Notes: a model not told the origin generated them from the sequence alone. A stretch of 64,000 nt of DNA from Bacillus thuringiensis (GCF_001182785.1 NZ_CP012099.1:3160501-3224500), one strand, 5' to 3'; shown: positions 47,638 to 56,792, counted from the first letter of the stretch. A program made the numbers and translations.

Positions 47638-48237
47638 TTACTTATGAAACTTCACACGCTCTTCAAGTGGTTGGAATTCTTTTTCTCCTGGTGCAGCCGT
47701 TGGATTACCAAATGGCATTTGCGCAATCAGTTTCCAATTAGCAGGAACATTCCATTCTGTTTTTACTTCATCATCAATTAATGGATTATAATGTTGTAAA
47801 GATGCCCCTAATCCCTCTGCTTCTAAACCTGTCCACACGACTAATTGGTGCATACCTGATGCTTGGTGTGACCAAATTGGGAAGTTTTCAGCATATGCAG
47901 CAAATTTTTCTTGAAGCGATTTAACGATAGCCTCATCTTCAAAGAATAGTACTGTTCCATAACCAGCTTTAAAAGAATCCATTTTTTGTTGCGTTCCTGA
48001 GAAATCTCCATCTCCAACTACTTTTCTTAATGTTTCAGTTGTAATATCCCATAATTTATCATGAGCTTCACCAAATAATACAACTAATCGCGCAGTTTGA
48101 GAATTGAAAGCTGATGGAGTATATTTCACAGCAAACTCCACAATTTCTTTAATTTTTTCATCCGATACTTGTACCTCTTTGTTAATTCCATAGTAAGTAC
48201 GTCTTTCTTTCAGTGCAGTATAGAAATCTTTTGTCAT
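47638..48237 (-). CDS. Nitroreductase family oxidoreductase
   Basis: 199 residues, FMN nitroreductase fold: RRTYYGINKEVQVSDEKIKEIVEFAVKYTPSAFNSQTARLVVL (FMN site, ERRTYY and PSAFNSQ), and GLGASLQHYNPLIDD near residue 140, PFGNPTAAPGEK near 175. Closest in plan to the B. subtilis YodC/YfkO-type small nitroreductases. Reduces nitro or quinone compounds with NAD(P)H. The HxlR gene 340 bp away is a possible controller. AGGAGGAAATG precedes the start. Confidence 0.92.
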   Translation of the reverse strand: MTKDFYTALKERRTYYGINKEVQVSDEKIKEIVEFAVKYTPSAFNSQTARLVVLFGEAHDKLWDITTETLRKVVGDGDFSGTQQKMDSFKAGYGTVLFFEDEAIVKSLQEKFAAYAENFPIWSHQASGMHQLVVWTGLEAEGLGASLQHYNPLIDDEVKTEWNVPANWKLIAQMPFGNPTAAPGEKEFQPLEERVKFHK

Positions 48238-48625
48238 AATTCATTTCCTCCTAAGTTTTAATATTCTTCAAAATGATACATTGCGAAGAGAATATGAGTT
48301 GAAATGAGTTCATTTTTGAACCATCGAACACCATAACACCAATTGCTAGTCATTCTGAATCTAAACCACTGCTTCTTGCTTCAGTTTACCTAAAAAAACT
48401 CTTATAGCATCATTGATACAATCTAGTGATCATTCGGTATTATTTTACCCATTCTCTATTCATGTATCCTGCTTGTTTCATATTTACACAAATATGAAAA
48501 TAACCTTAAATTGCTGGTCAAAAAAGCCAGGTAGTATGAATAACACATTACCTGGCTTTTTACATTTTTAATTTACATTCAACTAAACATTACCAATGAA
48601 TAGTAGTAAAAACTATACCCGTCAC
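48238..48625. other. 388-bp spacer
   Basis: No ORF. It ends with the terminator of the BNR gene at 48521-48561; the rest is AT-rich with the nitroreductase promoter. Confidence 0.45.
48521..48561. terminator. Terminator of the BNR-repeat gene
   Basis: AAAAAGCCAGGTA pairs perfectly with TACCTGGCTTTTT around a 15-base loop. Confidence 0.9.
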
Positions 48626-49699
48626 TTATTTAATAATTAACATCTCATAAGGATGTTGTTCCATAAATCTATTCTCCCAAGGAATCTCTAATGATGTCCA
48701 ATTTGAACCACCGTCTACTGACTGATACACTCCTTTATTGCTAAACAGATAAAACGTTCCATCACTTGTTGCCTTTAATACTGGTATGATTGCCCCTTTA
48801 GGAGTTGGTAAACCTGCATTCATTTCTGCCCAAGGCTGATCTTTTTCTTTCTTATAAATAAATGATTCACAATTTCCATTATTGTAATCATGCGCTACGT
48901 GTGGATTTGAAGATGTCGCGATGATAATATTTTCTGGATCATTTGGGTTCACTGCCATTTGATATGCGTAATGATGCTTTAGCCCACTACACATATAGTT
49001 CCAAGTCTTACCTCCATCATTACTCTCCGCATACTCTTGACCTGGTTCTTTCAAGAATGAATCACCTAACACCCCGTATAAACGATTTGGGGCATTGCGA
49101 TGTGATTTAAGAATGTGAATATCTTGAGGATAGTTCCCCTCTTTTTCCTCAGTCCATGTCTTACCTCCATCTACACTTTTAATTAATCCGCCTACCTCAA
49201 TAGTCGTATAAATAGTTTCTGGATTATTAGCATCAATTTCAATATGTTTTACATGGTGTGTATATGTTCGTTGAGGAAAGAACCATGATGAATATGATGG
49301 CATTTGTCGATAATCTGTTAGCAGCTCAAAACTGTCTCCTCCATTTTTGGATACGAACATTGCACTCGGTTCAGTTCCTACATATACAATCCCGTTACCG
49401 TCATCCCCCTTCGCTGGAGATACAGAAACTGCTGTAATAGCTCTCATATGAATAGCATTAGCTGGGAACACTTCACCAAATGAAGGTAACGCACCAATTG
49501 CTTCCCATGAACTTCCTCCATCTTTACTTCTCCATAATCCCCTATCAAAAGTACCACAATACATTCTTTCTGGATCGTATGGATCTGAAGCTAACGCAAC
49601 TGGATTCGCACCTACAAACTGCGATTGGACGCTCCATGTTGAGTCTTTTTTTTCTGCAATTACAAGTTCTCTATCAAACGCTAATATGAATTTTTCCAT
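48626..49699 (-). CDS. BNR/sialidase-type beta-propeller protein
   Basis: 357 residues with repeated Asp boxes (S-x-D-G-G-x-x-W): SKDGGSSW, SKNGGDSF, SVDGGKTW, SNDGGKTW and SVDGGSNW at intervals of about 40-90 residues, a sialidase/sortilin-like beta propeller. No signal peptide, so cytosolic; true sialidase catalytic residues are not evident, and the substrate is unknown. Its promoter holds two TATAGCATATAAAA half sites (49782-49815), and a truncated MarR gene lies just upstream, so its former repressor may be lost. Confidence 0.87.
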   Translation of the reverse strand: MEKFILAFDRELVIAEKKDSTWSVQSQFVGANPVALASDPYDPERMYCGTFDRGLWRSKDGGSSWEAIGALPSFGEVFPANAIHMRAITAVSVSPAKGDDGNGIVYVGTEPSAMFVSKNGGDSFELLTDYRQMPSYSSWFFPQRTYTHHVKHIEIDANNPETIYTTIEVGGLIKSVDGGKTWTEEKEGNYPQDIHILKSHRNAPNRLYGVLGDSFLKEPGQEYAESNDGGKTWNYMCSGLKHHYAYQMAVNPNDPENIIIATSSNPHVAHDYNNGNCESFIYKKEKDQPWAEMNAGLPTPKGAIIPVLKATSDGTFYLFSNKGVYQSVDGGSNWTSLEIPWENRFMEQHPYEMLIIK

Positions 49700-49781
49700 A
49701 ACTAAAATCTCCTCGTTTCATAATATATCTGGTATTATTTGAATCTTTACCATTACAAGTTAAGAGGTGACATTTATGCGC

Positions 49782-49815
49782 TATAGCATATAAAAGGTAA
49801 ATTTTATATGCTATA
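49782..49815. promoter_or_regulatory. MarR-type inverted repeat in the BNR-gene promoter
   Basis: TATAGCATATAAAA (49782-49795) and TTTTATATGCTATA (49802-49815), perfect 14-bp arms with a six-base spacer. Same half-site core as the palindrome at 49929. Confidence 0.65.
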
Positions 49816-49828
49816 TGTGATTAAAAAC

Positions 49829-49900
49829 TTACATTATATAATTTGTTAACTTCACATCCGTATGATGAACAAGATGTCCTGTTAACTCATATAAGTCCAT
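49829..49900 (-). pseudogene. N-terminal remnant of a MarR-type regulator
   Basis: GGAGGTGGC site, then a 23-codon frame: MDLYELTGHLVHHTDVKLTN-YIM, stop. This resembles helix 1 of MarR regulators (dimerisation helix). The rest of the gene is gone, replaced by the BNR-gene promoter. Confidence 0.55.
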
Positions 49901-49928
49901 ATGCCACCTCCAAATAAACCGCAATTTA

Positions 49929-49942
49929 TATGCTATAGCATA
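49929..49942. promoter_or_regulatory. Palindromic operator TATGCTATAGCATA
   Basis: A perfect 14-bp palindrome 29 bases before the start of the MarR remnant, sharing the TATGCTATAGCATA core with the BNR-gene repeat. Presumably the MarR protein's autoregulatory site. Confidence 0.6.
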
Positions 49943-50061
49943 CATAATATAGAATGCATTATTTTATGTCAAACTTTAATACTGTTAATCAGTTCTTTAG
50001 CTCGCCTAAAGTAATTTAAAAGTCATAATATAAACAGAAACATTTTATTGAATAGAAATCA

Positions 50062-50112
50062 ATGAAAAAATACACTTTTCCCGTAGAGGCAACTTTAGAG
50101 GACATTACTTAA
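50062..50112 (+). pseudogene. HxlR N-terminal remnant
   Basis: MKKYTFPVEATLEDIT then stop. The first 13 residues align with MKTYNIPVEATLE of the intact HxlR gene at 61946 (ten of thirteen identical). The rest is deleted. No good ribosome site. Confidence 0.65.
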
Positions 50113-50151
50113 ACATATAAAGGATCATGTTCATTACCACAGACAAATAAT

Positions 50152-50195
50152 AAAAAGGCAAAAACGAACAGAAATGTGTTCATTTTTGCCTTTTT
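50152..50195. terminator. Terminator of the tautomerase gene
   Basis: AAAAAGGCAAAAACGAACA pairs with TGTTCATTTTTGCCTTTTT (one mismatch), T-run on the minus strand side also. Confidence 0.9.
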
Positions 50196-50205
50196 TATTT
50201 AACGA

Positions 50206-50679
50206 TTAAAATGTACGACTTCTGGAAAGGAAATCTGCATTAGCTCCTGTTACACCACTTTGTCCCCAGTTCCCTGGAATCATTTCGCGAATAAGAATTA
50301 GTACTTTATCCAAAGGTGCATGAGTATATTTAAATGTTACTTGTGTAAGTTCGTTTACCCACTTATCCTTTGTCTCTTGATCAAATGTATTCCATATATC
50401 AATCTTAATAATAGCCATTCCATCAACGTTACGACCTGGTGTATCGTAAGACTCTTTTGTCTCCCAATTGGACACCCTACTTTTCTCAGCAAAGGTAGCA
50501 TCACTTGCTACAGCCCCAGCTTTCCCCCAGTTTTCTTTCTCAAGTTCCGTTATCAACACTTGAATTTTGTCAGGGACAATTTTTAATAGTTTTATTGTAA
50601 GTTCCGTTACATTATAAATGAATTCCTTCTTTTCTTCTGTTGACATGGTTGGCCAAGTATTTAGCTCAATTAATGGCAT
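50206..50679 (-). CDS. Tautomerase-family protein, tandem-domain fusion
   Basis: 157 residues made of two 4-oxalocrotonate-tautomerase-like repeats of about 75 residues. The first begins MPLIELNTW, giving an N-terminal Pro after Met removal, the catalytic base. The second begins internally as MAIIKIDIW, without a free Pro, so only one unit can be catalytic. Both have a -x-NWG-x-(A/S)G turn. Similar fusions (e.g. cis-CaaD-like, MsrE-like) are known; substrate unknown. ATG after a GGGGGCAA site. Confidence 0.87.
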   Translation of the reverse strand: MPLIELNTWPTMSTEEKKEFIYNVTELTIKLLKIVPDKIQVLITELEKENWGKAGAVASDATFAEKSRVSNWETKESYDTPGRNVDGMAIIKIDIWNTFDQETKDKWVNELTQVTFKYTHAPLDKVLILIREMIPGNWGQSGVTGANADFLSRSRTF

Positions 50680-50721
50680 AGTATTGCCCCCTAAAATTAA
50701 TTATCTATTCACTAGTTACAA

Positions 50722-51276
<555 letters not shown>

Positions 51277-51383
51277 TCAATCTGATTCCAAATAAACTGC
51301 TGTAACATCGTTGGTAACTAGTACCGTAAAGCTTGTTTTCTTCTTACTGGTGCTATTATGAATGATATTCAAAGTTATAAAAA

Positions 51384-51421
51384 GTACGCACTTTAAAGTG
51401 CTATAGGTACTTTAAAGTACT
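51384..51421 (+). promoter_or_regulatory. Shared operator C (ACTTTAAAGT class) and promoter
   Basis: GTACGCACTTTAAAGTG then CTATAGGTACTTTAAAGTACT. The TATTAT at 51354-51359 lies exactly 30 bases before it and sits in an extended -10 TGCTATTAT. It points to the nine-codon stub at 51597, so its gene is lost. Confidence 0.65.
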
Positions 51422-51596
51422 ATTCTACTTATCCCTATCTTACAGAGACTATTATGAAATATATTTAACATCTTAAAAATGTATGTACTAAAGAATAATA
51501 TTTTTAATCACTAACTTTTTTGATCAGTCGTTATAATTCAATTTCATCAAAATTTTTATCAATTATTACACTATCCAACAATAGGAGGAAACAAAG

Positions 51597-51623
51597 ATGG
51601 ATGAAAATATATCCAAAAGCTGA
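51597..51623 (+). pseudogene. Eight-codon ORF stub behind operator C
   Basis: AGGAGGAAACAAAG then ATG GAT GAA AAT ATA TCC AAA AGC TGA (MDENISKS). A good ribosome site with almost no ORF; most simply the start of a deleted gene. Confidence 0.45.
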
Positions 51624-51683
51624 AAAGCAGTTGAGTCCCTTGAGGAAATAGTTATAATTCACTACTTATAGAAATAGGCATAC

Positions 51684-51732
51684 AAAAACGCCATCCTTTC
51701 CTATAATTCTACAGAAAGAATAGCGTATTTTT
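51684..51732 (-). terminator. Terminator of the DUF1304 gene
   Basis: Arms AAAAACGCCATCCTTTC and GAAAGAATAGCGTATTTTT, imperfect stem, with five T at the end of the minus-strand transcript. Confidence 0.65.
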
Positions 51733-51766
51733 CAAAAATGAGTTCTTTTATTGAGAAACTTTGATT

Positions 51767-52138
51767 CTATATCATACATAAAAGGGCAATCAGTGCTAAA
51801 ACAGCCGGAAGTCCTTGTTTCACAATAATTGATTTATTAGATGTGAAACCTCCGAAAATAGCTGCTATCACCACACAAATCACGAAAAATAATTGGATCA
51901 TATAACCAATTGGATTGAGCCCAAGTACAAGTCCCCAAATGAGACCAGCCGCTAAAAATCCATTATATAAACCTTGGTTTGCAAACATAATGGCTACGTT
52001 TCGATCTCCTTCTAAATGCTTCGGTAATTTGAAAGCACGTTTCGCTACTTTTGAATCAATAAAAAACATTTCAAGGATCATGATAAACAAATGTTCTAAT
52101 GCTACGATCCCGACTAAAATAGCTACGATTATTTCCAC
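51767..52138 (-). CDS. DUF1304 family membrane protein
   Basis: 123 residues, four hydrophobic helices: EIIVAILVGIVALEHLFIMILEMFF, then a loop with KHLEGDRNVAIMFANQGLYNGFLAAGLIWGL, and two more. The conserved EHLFI and NQGLYN are typical of DUF1304. GTG start at 52138 after AGGGAG. Members sit next to MarR regulators; here a MarR C-terminal fragment lies directly upstream. Confidence 0.88.
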   Translation of the reverse strand: MEIIVAILVGIVALEHLFIMILEMFFIDSKVAKRAFKLPKHLEGDRNVAIMFANQGLYNGFLAAGLIWGLVLGLNPIGYMIQLFFVICVVIAAIFGGFTSNKSIIVKQGLPAVLALIALLCMI

Positions 52139-52160
52139 ACTATTCTGCTCCCTACACTCT

Positions 52161-52289
52161 CTATTCTTTAATATTCTCTACATTTTTTTGCATCTGTAAT
52201 AGAACATGAATAAGTATTTTGCGTTCTTCTCCACTGATATTTACGAACATTCCCTTCATGAAACGTTCCTTTTCTTTCTTGTCAAAATA
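52161..52289 (-). pseudogene. MarR C-terminal remnant before DUF1304
   Basis: Open frame reading FMKGMFVNISGEERKILIHVLLQMQKNVENIKE, stop, 22 bp before the DUF1304 gene. The sequence fits the C-terminal dimerisation helix of a MarR regulator; the DNA-binding half is missing, replaced by the palindrome at 52290. Confidence 0.6.
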
Positions 52290-52309
52290 TTAATTGATAT
52301 ATCAATTAA
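52290..52309. promoter_or_regulatory. 20-bp perfect palindrome TTAATTGATATATCAATTAA
   Basis: Perfect inverted repeat with the TTGATATATCAA core common in MarR operators, directly at the break point of the MarR remnant; a further half site (GTCAATTAA) follows at about 52317. Confidence 0.6.
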
Positions 52310-52615
52310 TGATACGTCAATTAATATACATCTCTCTTTTTATTTTTGCAAGTTTTTTTGCTCAATTGGTTTTATTTTGTTCCAGCAACTTTAAACCAAT
52401 TCAAAACATCAGTTCGCATTTCTAGAAATCATAATTACTTTAAGTTCATTCTGACAATCATATTTAACTAAATATATAAAAGAATTGAGTTATATCTCCA
52501 TCAATTTATAAAAATTAATTTTTTCTAAAAACAGATACTTTACGTTTTTTATAGTAATAAAAATCATTTTTTTTCAGAGGCAATCCATTTTGTTAGCCTG
52601 ATGGGCATAAGATAG
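52310..52615. other. AT-rich stretch without a gene
   Basis: About 300 bases, very AT-rich. No ORF with a ribosome site; no hairpin of note. Confidence 0.45.
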
Positions 52616-52753
52616 CACCCATATGGAGAACCAATTATCTTTCAAGAAAACGGCTTGAAATCTGGATTTGGTACAGGAGTTGCCTACTTCCGTAATCCAG
52701 ATGGTACTAATTTAGAGCTAATTGCTCCAAAAGGGCCATTTAGACGTGACTAA
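52616..52753 (+). pseudogene. C-terminal remnant of a VOC/glyoxalase protein
   Basis: Frame YGEPIIFQENGLKSGFGTGVAYFRNPDGTNLELIAPKGPFRRD. The FRNPDGTNLELI motif carries the metal-ligand Glu of the VOC fold. There is no start, and a stop precedes it in frame. Its terminator remains at 52773. Confidence 0.75.
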
Positions 52754-52772
52754 TTAAAATATATTAATACTG

Positions 52773-52801
52773 AAAAACCACCTTTATGAGAGGTGGTTTT
52801 T
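52773..52801. terminator. Surviving terminator of the VOC remnant
   Basis: AAAAACCACCT pairs perfectly with AGGTGGTTTTT; T-run on both strands. Confidence 0.88.
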
Positions 52802-53099
52802 GTTGCTAATGGTCAAGATTAATATTGAGGTCTGATTGACACCTATTCCTTTTCCACATCTTTCATCATACCATCGAAAGAATAGTCTTATAGCTATTTC
52901 AAATATTTCGGCTGTACTATATTGCTAGCAAGCTAAAATTTCATGGTACTCCCCAAAAAAATCTGCTGAATCATAACCAAAAGTTCATTTTATCATTTCA
53001 AGGTAATTCGAAATTCTTAAGTTGTTGGGCACGGGGTACAGCTGAAAAACAGTGTATATTCATTAACTTCAAACTAATTTTGATGTAACAAAATTGTAT
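52802..53099. other. 300-bp spacer before the PhnA-like gene
   Basis: No ORF or motif of note; convergent-side spacer, AT-rich. Confidence 0.45.
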
Positions 53100-53441
53100 T
53101 TATACTTTTTTAACAAATTCAGATTTTAATTTCATAGCTCCAAAACCATCAATTTTACAATCAATATCATGATCTCCATCAACTAATCGGATACTCTTTA
53201 CTTTTGTACCAATTTTTACAACTGATGAAGTTCCTTTTACTTTAAGATCTTTAATTACTGTTACAGAATCACCATCGTTTAAAATATTTCCATTTGCATC
53301 TTTAATTACCTTTGTATCTTCACTATTTTCAGCTTCTAATTCTAAAGTCCACTCATGAGCACATTCTGGACAAACAAAAAGATTCCCATCTTCGTAAGTG
53401 TATTCTGAATTACATTTTGGACAATTTGGTAAATTAGACAT
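53100..53441 (-). CDS. PhnA/YjdM family zinc-ribbon protein
   Basis: 113 residues. N-terminal zinc ribbon [21 protein letters not shown] (residues 7-27), then the SH3-like PhnA domain with [46 protein letters not shown]. Despite the name it is not a phosphonate enzyme; the role is unknown. GGAGG site upstream of the ATG. Lone gene. Confidence 0.93.
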   Translation of the reverse strand: MSNLPNCPKCNSEYTYEDGNLFVCPECAHEWTLELEAENSEDTKVIKDANGNILNDGDSVTVIKDLKVKGTSSVVKIGTKVKSIRLVDGDHDIDCKIDGFGAMKLKSEFVKKV

Positions 53442-53705
53442 ATTTTTATTTCCTCCACTCGTTTTCGTGTATTCTATTAAATAAATATTATTTTTAATTT
53501 CCCTTTTCCGTTTAAATATACGGAAAATATTCTCTTCTTACTGTTTGATACTTATTTGTTGAATGTATAAAAAAAACTACTTGTTCACACCTTGTAAAAA
53601 ATCTTCTCCACATTCTCCAAAGCAAACTTTCTTCTTCTCTATTTTTTAATAAAATGATGAAAAAGTAGATTAAATCAAACAAACTTTGTATGTGAAGTGA
53701 AATTT

Positions 53706-55469
53706 TTAAAAATCTAATGCATTTACTTTATTCTTTATTGTATTGATTTCCTGCGATTGCTTAGAAAGCCCTGTACACTCATGAAAAGCAAAATGCTTAC
53801 ACCCTATACATTTTTTTGTATTCAGATGTCCTAAAGCACAATTAATTGCTTCCCCGGTATGATCAAAAAAGTTTTCTTTCCCAATCTCAGCGTACAATCC
53901 ATTCTTATCTAGATTGGCTTTTAGCTCTGATTGAATTCCAGAAATAAGAAGTACGCCACCTTGTTTTTTGAAGTGCTGAACAATATTCCTAAAGTAAGAC
54001 TCTCCTGTGGTATCAATAAAAGGAACTTTTCCCATACGTAAAATTAAAACTTTAGGTTTATAATGAATAGTCGCTAAAATATTTTGTTCAAATGTTTGAG
54101 CAGCCCCAAAGAATAATGGGCCTTCTATTGTATAAATACTAATTTGTGGACAATCATGAGCTTTATTTACCACATGCGATAACAATTTTTCATTCTTTTT
54201 TGTATGATCAGGAAGCACTTTAGATATAACAAGCATATTACTCATACGTTTTGTAAACAAAATAACAGCTAAAATAAGACCGATCTCCACAGCTGTTGTT
54301 AAACTAGTAAATACAGTAAGTAAAAATGTTACTAGTAATACAAGGGAATCTCCTGTCTTCATTTTGAGTATGTGATAAAAATGTTTTTGTTCGCTCATAT
54401 TCCAAGCTACCACCATTAAAATGGGAGCCATACTAGCAAGAGGAATATGTGAAGCATATGGAGCTAACAGTAAAAGTGTCAATAACACAAATCCCCCATG
54501 AATAATACCCGACATCGGAGATACAGCCCCACTCTTAATATTAGTCGCTGTACGAGCAATTGCTCCAGTCGCTGGAATTCCGCCAAATAACGGGGTAACA
54601 ATATTTGCAATCCCCTGACCGACAAGCTCTTTGTTACTGTTGTGTTTACTATTTGTCATACCATCTGCCACGACAGCGGATAAAAGCGACTCAATTCCAC
54701 CGAGCATCGCAATAACAAATGCAGGACCAATTAACTGTTTTATACGTTCTAATGTGATTTCTGGTATATCAAACTGAGGAAGTGTATTTGGAATCGTGCC
54801 ATATGCTGTACCAATAGTAGGTACATGACCTGAGAAAAATACAGTTGCAATTACAGTTGAAATAACAACACCTACTAATGAACCAGGTACTTTTGGTAAA
54901 ATCTTTGGTGTTATGAGTATAACAAAAAAGCAAATCAAAGCAGTTATAACACTATAAAAATTGGTAGTACTGATATGAGTGAAGAGTTCCTTCAAATTTG
55001 CTAGAAATTCCTCATGCTTTTTTATACCTGTTAAACCTAAAAAACTAGCAATTTGTCCCGTAAAGATAATAACAGCAATACCTGAAGTAAAACCAATTGT
55101 TACAGGACGTGGAATAAACTTAATTAAAGAGCCTAGTTTGAAGATTCCCATAAGACATAAAATAATTCCAGCTAACAAACCCGCGAGTAGTAAATTTTCG
55201 TATCCATAGGTAATTACAACTCCTAAAAGAATCGGAACAAAAGCACCTGTAGGTCCTCCAATTTGATACTTCGAACCACCAAACAGTGAAATGAGTATTC
55301 CAGCAATACAGGTTGTATAAATCCCATACTCTGGCTTAACACCAGAGGCTATAGCAAAAGACATAGCAAGTGGAATCGCAACAACTCCAACAATCATTCC
55401 TGAAAGAAGATCCTTTTGAAAATGTGCTAATGAATATCCTTCAAACCTTCCTGTAAATAACTTTCTCAT
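53706..55469 (-). CDS. SulP family anion transporter with STAS domain
   Basis: 587 residues: about 11-12 membrane helices (residues 10-420), with the SulP signature PIGGPTGAFVPI-like region (FGGSKYQIGGPTGAFVPILL, about 62-81), then a C-terminal STAS domain (about 440-560) with PKVLILRMGKVPFIDTTGESYF. The tail ends in a Cys-rich segment CIGCKHFAFHEC, unusual for SulP. It may carry sulfate, bicarbonate or thiosulfate. Last gene of an ArsR - Cys-rich - SulP operon. Confidence 0.92.
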   Translation of the reverse strand: MRKLFTGRFEGYSLAHFQKDLLSGMIVGVVAIPLAMSFAIASGVKPEYGIYTTCIAGILISLFGGSKYQIGGPTGAFVPILLGVVITYGYENLLLAGLLAGIILCLMGIFKLGSLIKFIPRPVTIGFTSGIAVIIFTGQIASFLGLTGIKKHEEFLANLKELFTHISTTNFYSVITALICFFVILITPKILPKVPGSLVGVVISTVIATVFFSGHVPTIGTAYGTIPNTLPQFDIPEITLERIKQLIGPAFVIAMLGGIESLLSAVVADGMTNSKHNSNKELVGQGIANIVTPLFGGIPATGAIARTATNIKSGAVSPMSGIIHGGFVLLTLLLLAPYASHIPLASMAPILMVVAWNMSEQKHFYHILKMKTGDSLVLLVTFLLTVFTSLTTAVEIGLILAVILFTKRMSNMLVISKVLPDHTKKNEKLLSHVVNKAHDCPQISIYTIEGPLFFGAAQTFEQNILATIHYKPKVLILRMGKVPFIDTTGESYFRNIVQHFKKQGGVLLISGIQSELKANLDKNGLYAEIGKENFFDHTGEAINCALGHLNTKKCIGCKHFAFHECTGLSKQSQEINTIKNKVNALDF

Positions 55470-55569
55470 TACAAACCCTTCTTTTCTATTTTTAATAGAT
55501 CTGGATTACAAATGTATTTCTCGGTCCCTTATACAGAAAATTGTCCTTTTCACAAAAATAAAAAACACC

Positions 55570-56010
55570 CTAATATTTACTATATGTTTTACTTAAATGA
55601 CACTCCAATTCACCTATATCTCCACCTTGTTGTACATAGGATTTCAATCTTTCTGCTAAACGTTCTCCGGCTCGACTATCTAGCTTCTTTGTATCAATAA
55701 ACGATCTAATCCTTACCTTATCTGGAGTAATATCTCTACGAAACATTTGTCCTGGAATTTCACTCCAAAAACGATTCCATTCATCCAGTAATCCTATTTG
55801 ATCAAATAAAAAACCTTGAATTCCACATAACCAAGCTGTACAAGCAGTATTTCTTTTTCGACATCCAACTCCATCTTGTAAATGTTGGCATGAAAAACAA
55901 CAAGAATTTCCACTTTTTATACAAACTTCACAAACGTAATGAGCTCCTAATGAGCGAAATGTTTCAATTCCATGTTGGATGATATCTTCTTTCTTAACCT
56001 CAATACTCAA
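55570..56010 (-). CDS. Cys-rich hypothetical protein of the ArsR/SulP operon
   Basis: 146 residues. Nine cysteines in two groups: CEVCIKSGNSCCFSCQHL (residues 27-44) and CRKRNTACTAWLCGIQ (about 50-65). No signal peptide. The pattern CxxC ... CCxxC resembles a metal-binding site, perhaps Fe-S or zinc. I do not recognise the family. Starts one base after the ArsR stop and 100 bp before the SulP gene in the same direction, so it is a member of that operon. Confidence 0.75.
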   Translation of the reverse strand: MSIEVKKEDIIQHGIETFRSLGAHYVCEVCIKSGNSCCFSCQHLQDGVGCRKRNTACTAWLCGIQGFLFDQIGLLDEWNRFWSEIPGQMFRRDITPDKVRIRSFIDTKKLDSRAGERLAERLKSYVQQGGDIGELECHLSKTYSKY

Positions 56011-56011
56011 C

Positions 56012-56365
56012 CTATCCCTCCTTAGCCATCATTTCACTTTCTGCTCCATCTAGCTCTTCTAACATTGAAATCGTATCGATTAAATGGTTGTTAAAAATCT
56101 TCCGTGCAACCACCAATAAATCCACAATAATAGGGTCTCGTAAAGAATATAAAACTCTTTTTCCATCTTTTCTACCAACAACAATGTTTTTTGAACGTAG
56201 TACACTTAATTGCTGAGAAATAGCTGAACCTTCCTTATTTAGAATATCTTGAATTTCGTTTACGCTTTTTTCACCTTCTGACAATAATTCTAAGATACCT
56301 ATTCGCAAAGGGTGTGCTAAGGCTTTAAAGAAATCTGCTTTAAATTGTTGCATTTCGTTTCCCAT
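56012..56365 (-). CDS. ArsR family transcriptional regulator
   Basis: 117 residues from the ATG at 56365, after GGAGGG; the longer frame has no site. Winged helix with FFKALAHPLRIGILELLSEG (about 9-28) and AISQQLSVLRSKNIVVGRKDGKRVLYSL (about 47-75). No CxC metal motif in the alpha3 helix and no Cys at all in the part seen, so it is probably a thiol-independent or distal-site sensor. Its own promoter has a 17-bp inverted repeat, pointing to autorepression. Confidence 0.9.
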   Translation of the reverse strand: MGNEMQQFKADFFKALAHPLRIGILELLSEGEKSVNEIQDILNKEGSAISQQLSVLRSKNIVVGRKDGKRVLYSLRDPIIVDLLVVARKIFNNHLIDTISMLEELDGAESEMMAKEG

Positions 56366-56396
56366 TGAAATCCCTCCGTTACTTTTCCTCAATTTC

Positions 56397-56446
56397 AAAA
56401 GTATCATATACATCTTCAAATGTTTGAATATGTATATGATACTTTT
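56397..56446 (-). promoter_or_regulatory. 17-bp inverted repeat upstream of the ArsR operon
   Basis: AAAAGTATCATATACAT (56397-56413) and ATGTATATGATACTTTT (56430-56446), perfect arms with a 16-base spacer. It lies 30-80 bases before the ArsR start. ArsR proteins bind repeats of this size; autoregulation is likely. Confidence 0.7.
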
Positions 56447-56550
56447 AAAACCTCGAATTTTCAATACAAATTTTACAATATTAAATAAGCATCAAATAGA
56501 GAAATATACTATTCAAATTTAAGTTCAAAATTTATTATCCAAAATAAAAA

Positions 56551-56586
56551 CGCCTAACATATTAGGGATATATAATACGTTAGGCG
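56551..56586 (-). terminator. Hairpin with T-run, likely terminator of the SdaC gene
   Basis: CGCCTAAC pairs with GTTAGGCG; on the minus strand TTTTTATTTT follows. With the hairpin at 56707 it ends the SdaC transcript. Confidence 0.7.
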
Positions 56587-56706
56587 CTTGATATTTAAAA
56601 TTTTTCGTTTTAGGTCTTGATAATATTGGATGAGTATATGACCAAAACGCTAGATGACTAATATGAATAAACTTATTTGTAAAATTAATTCCTTAGAATA
56701 TTTTAA

Positions 56707-56742
56707 GAGCAAGTTTTGAAAAAAACTATTCAAAACTTGCTC
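56707..56742. terminator. Second hairpin after the SdaC gene
   Basis: GAGCAAGTTTTG pairs perfectly with CAAAACTTGCTC around a 12-base loop, 50 bp after the SdaC stop. T-run weak. Confidence 0.65.
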
Positions 56743-56792
56743 CTTATTTTCTCAGATCCAACTATTTTGATACTAAAACCAACAGTAGTGAA

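Larger units (their letters stand above)
49700..50205. other. 506-bp spacer with MarR remnant, operators and HxlR remnant
   Basis: Described below item by item: inverted repeat 49782-49815, MarR N-terminal remnant 49829-49900, palindrome 49929-49942, HxlR N-terminal remnant 50062-50112, terminator 50152-50195. Confidence 0.6.
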
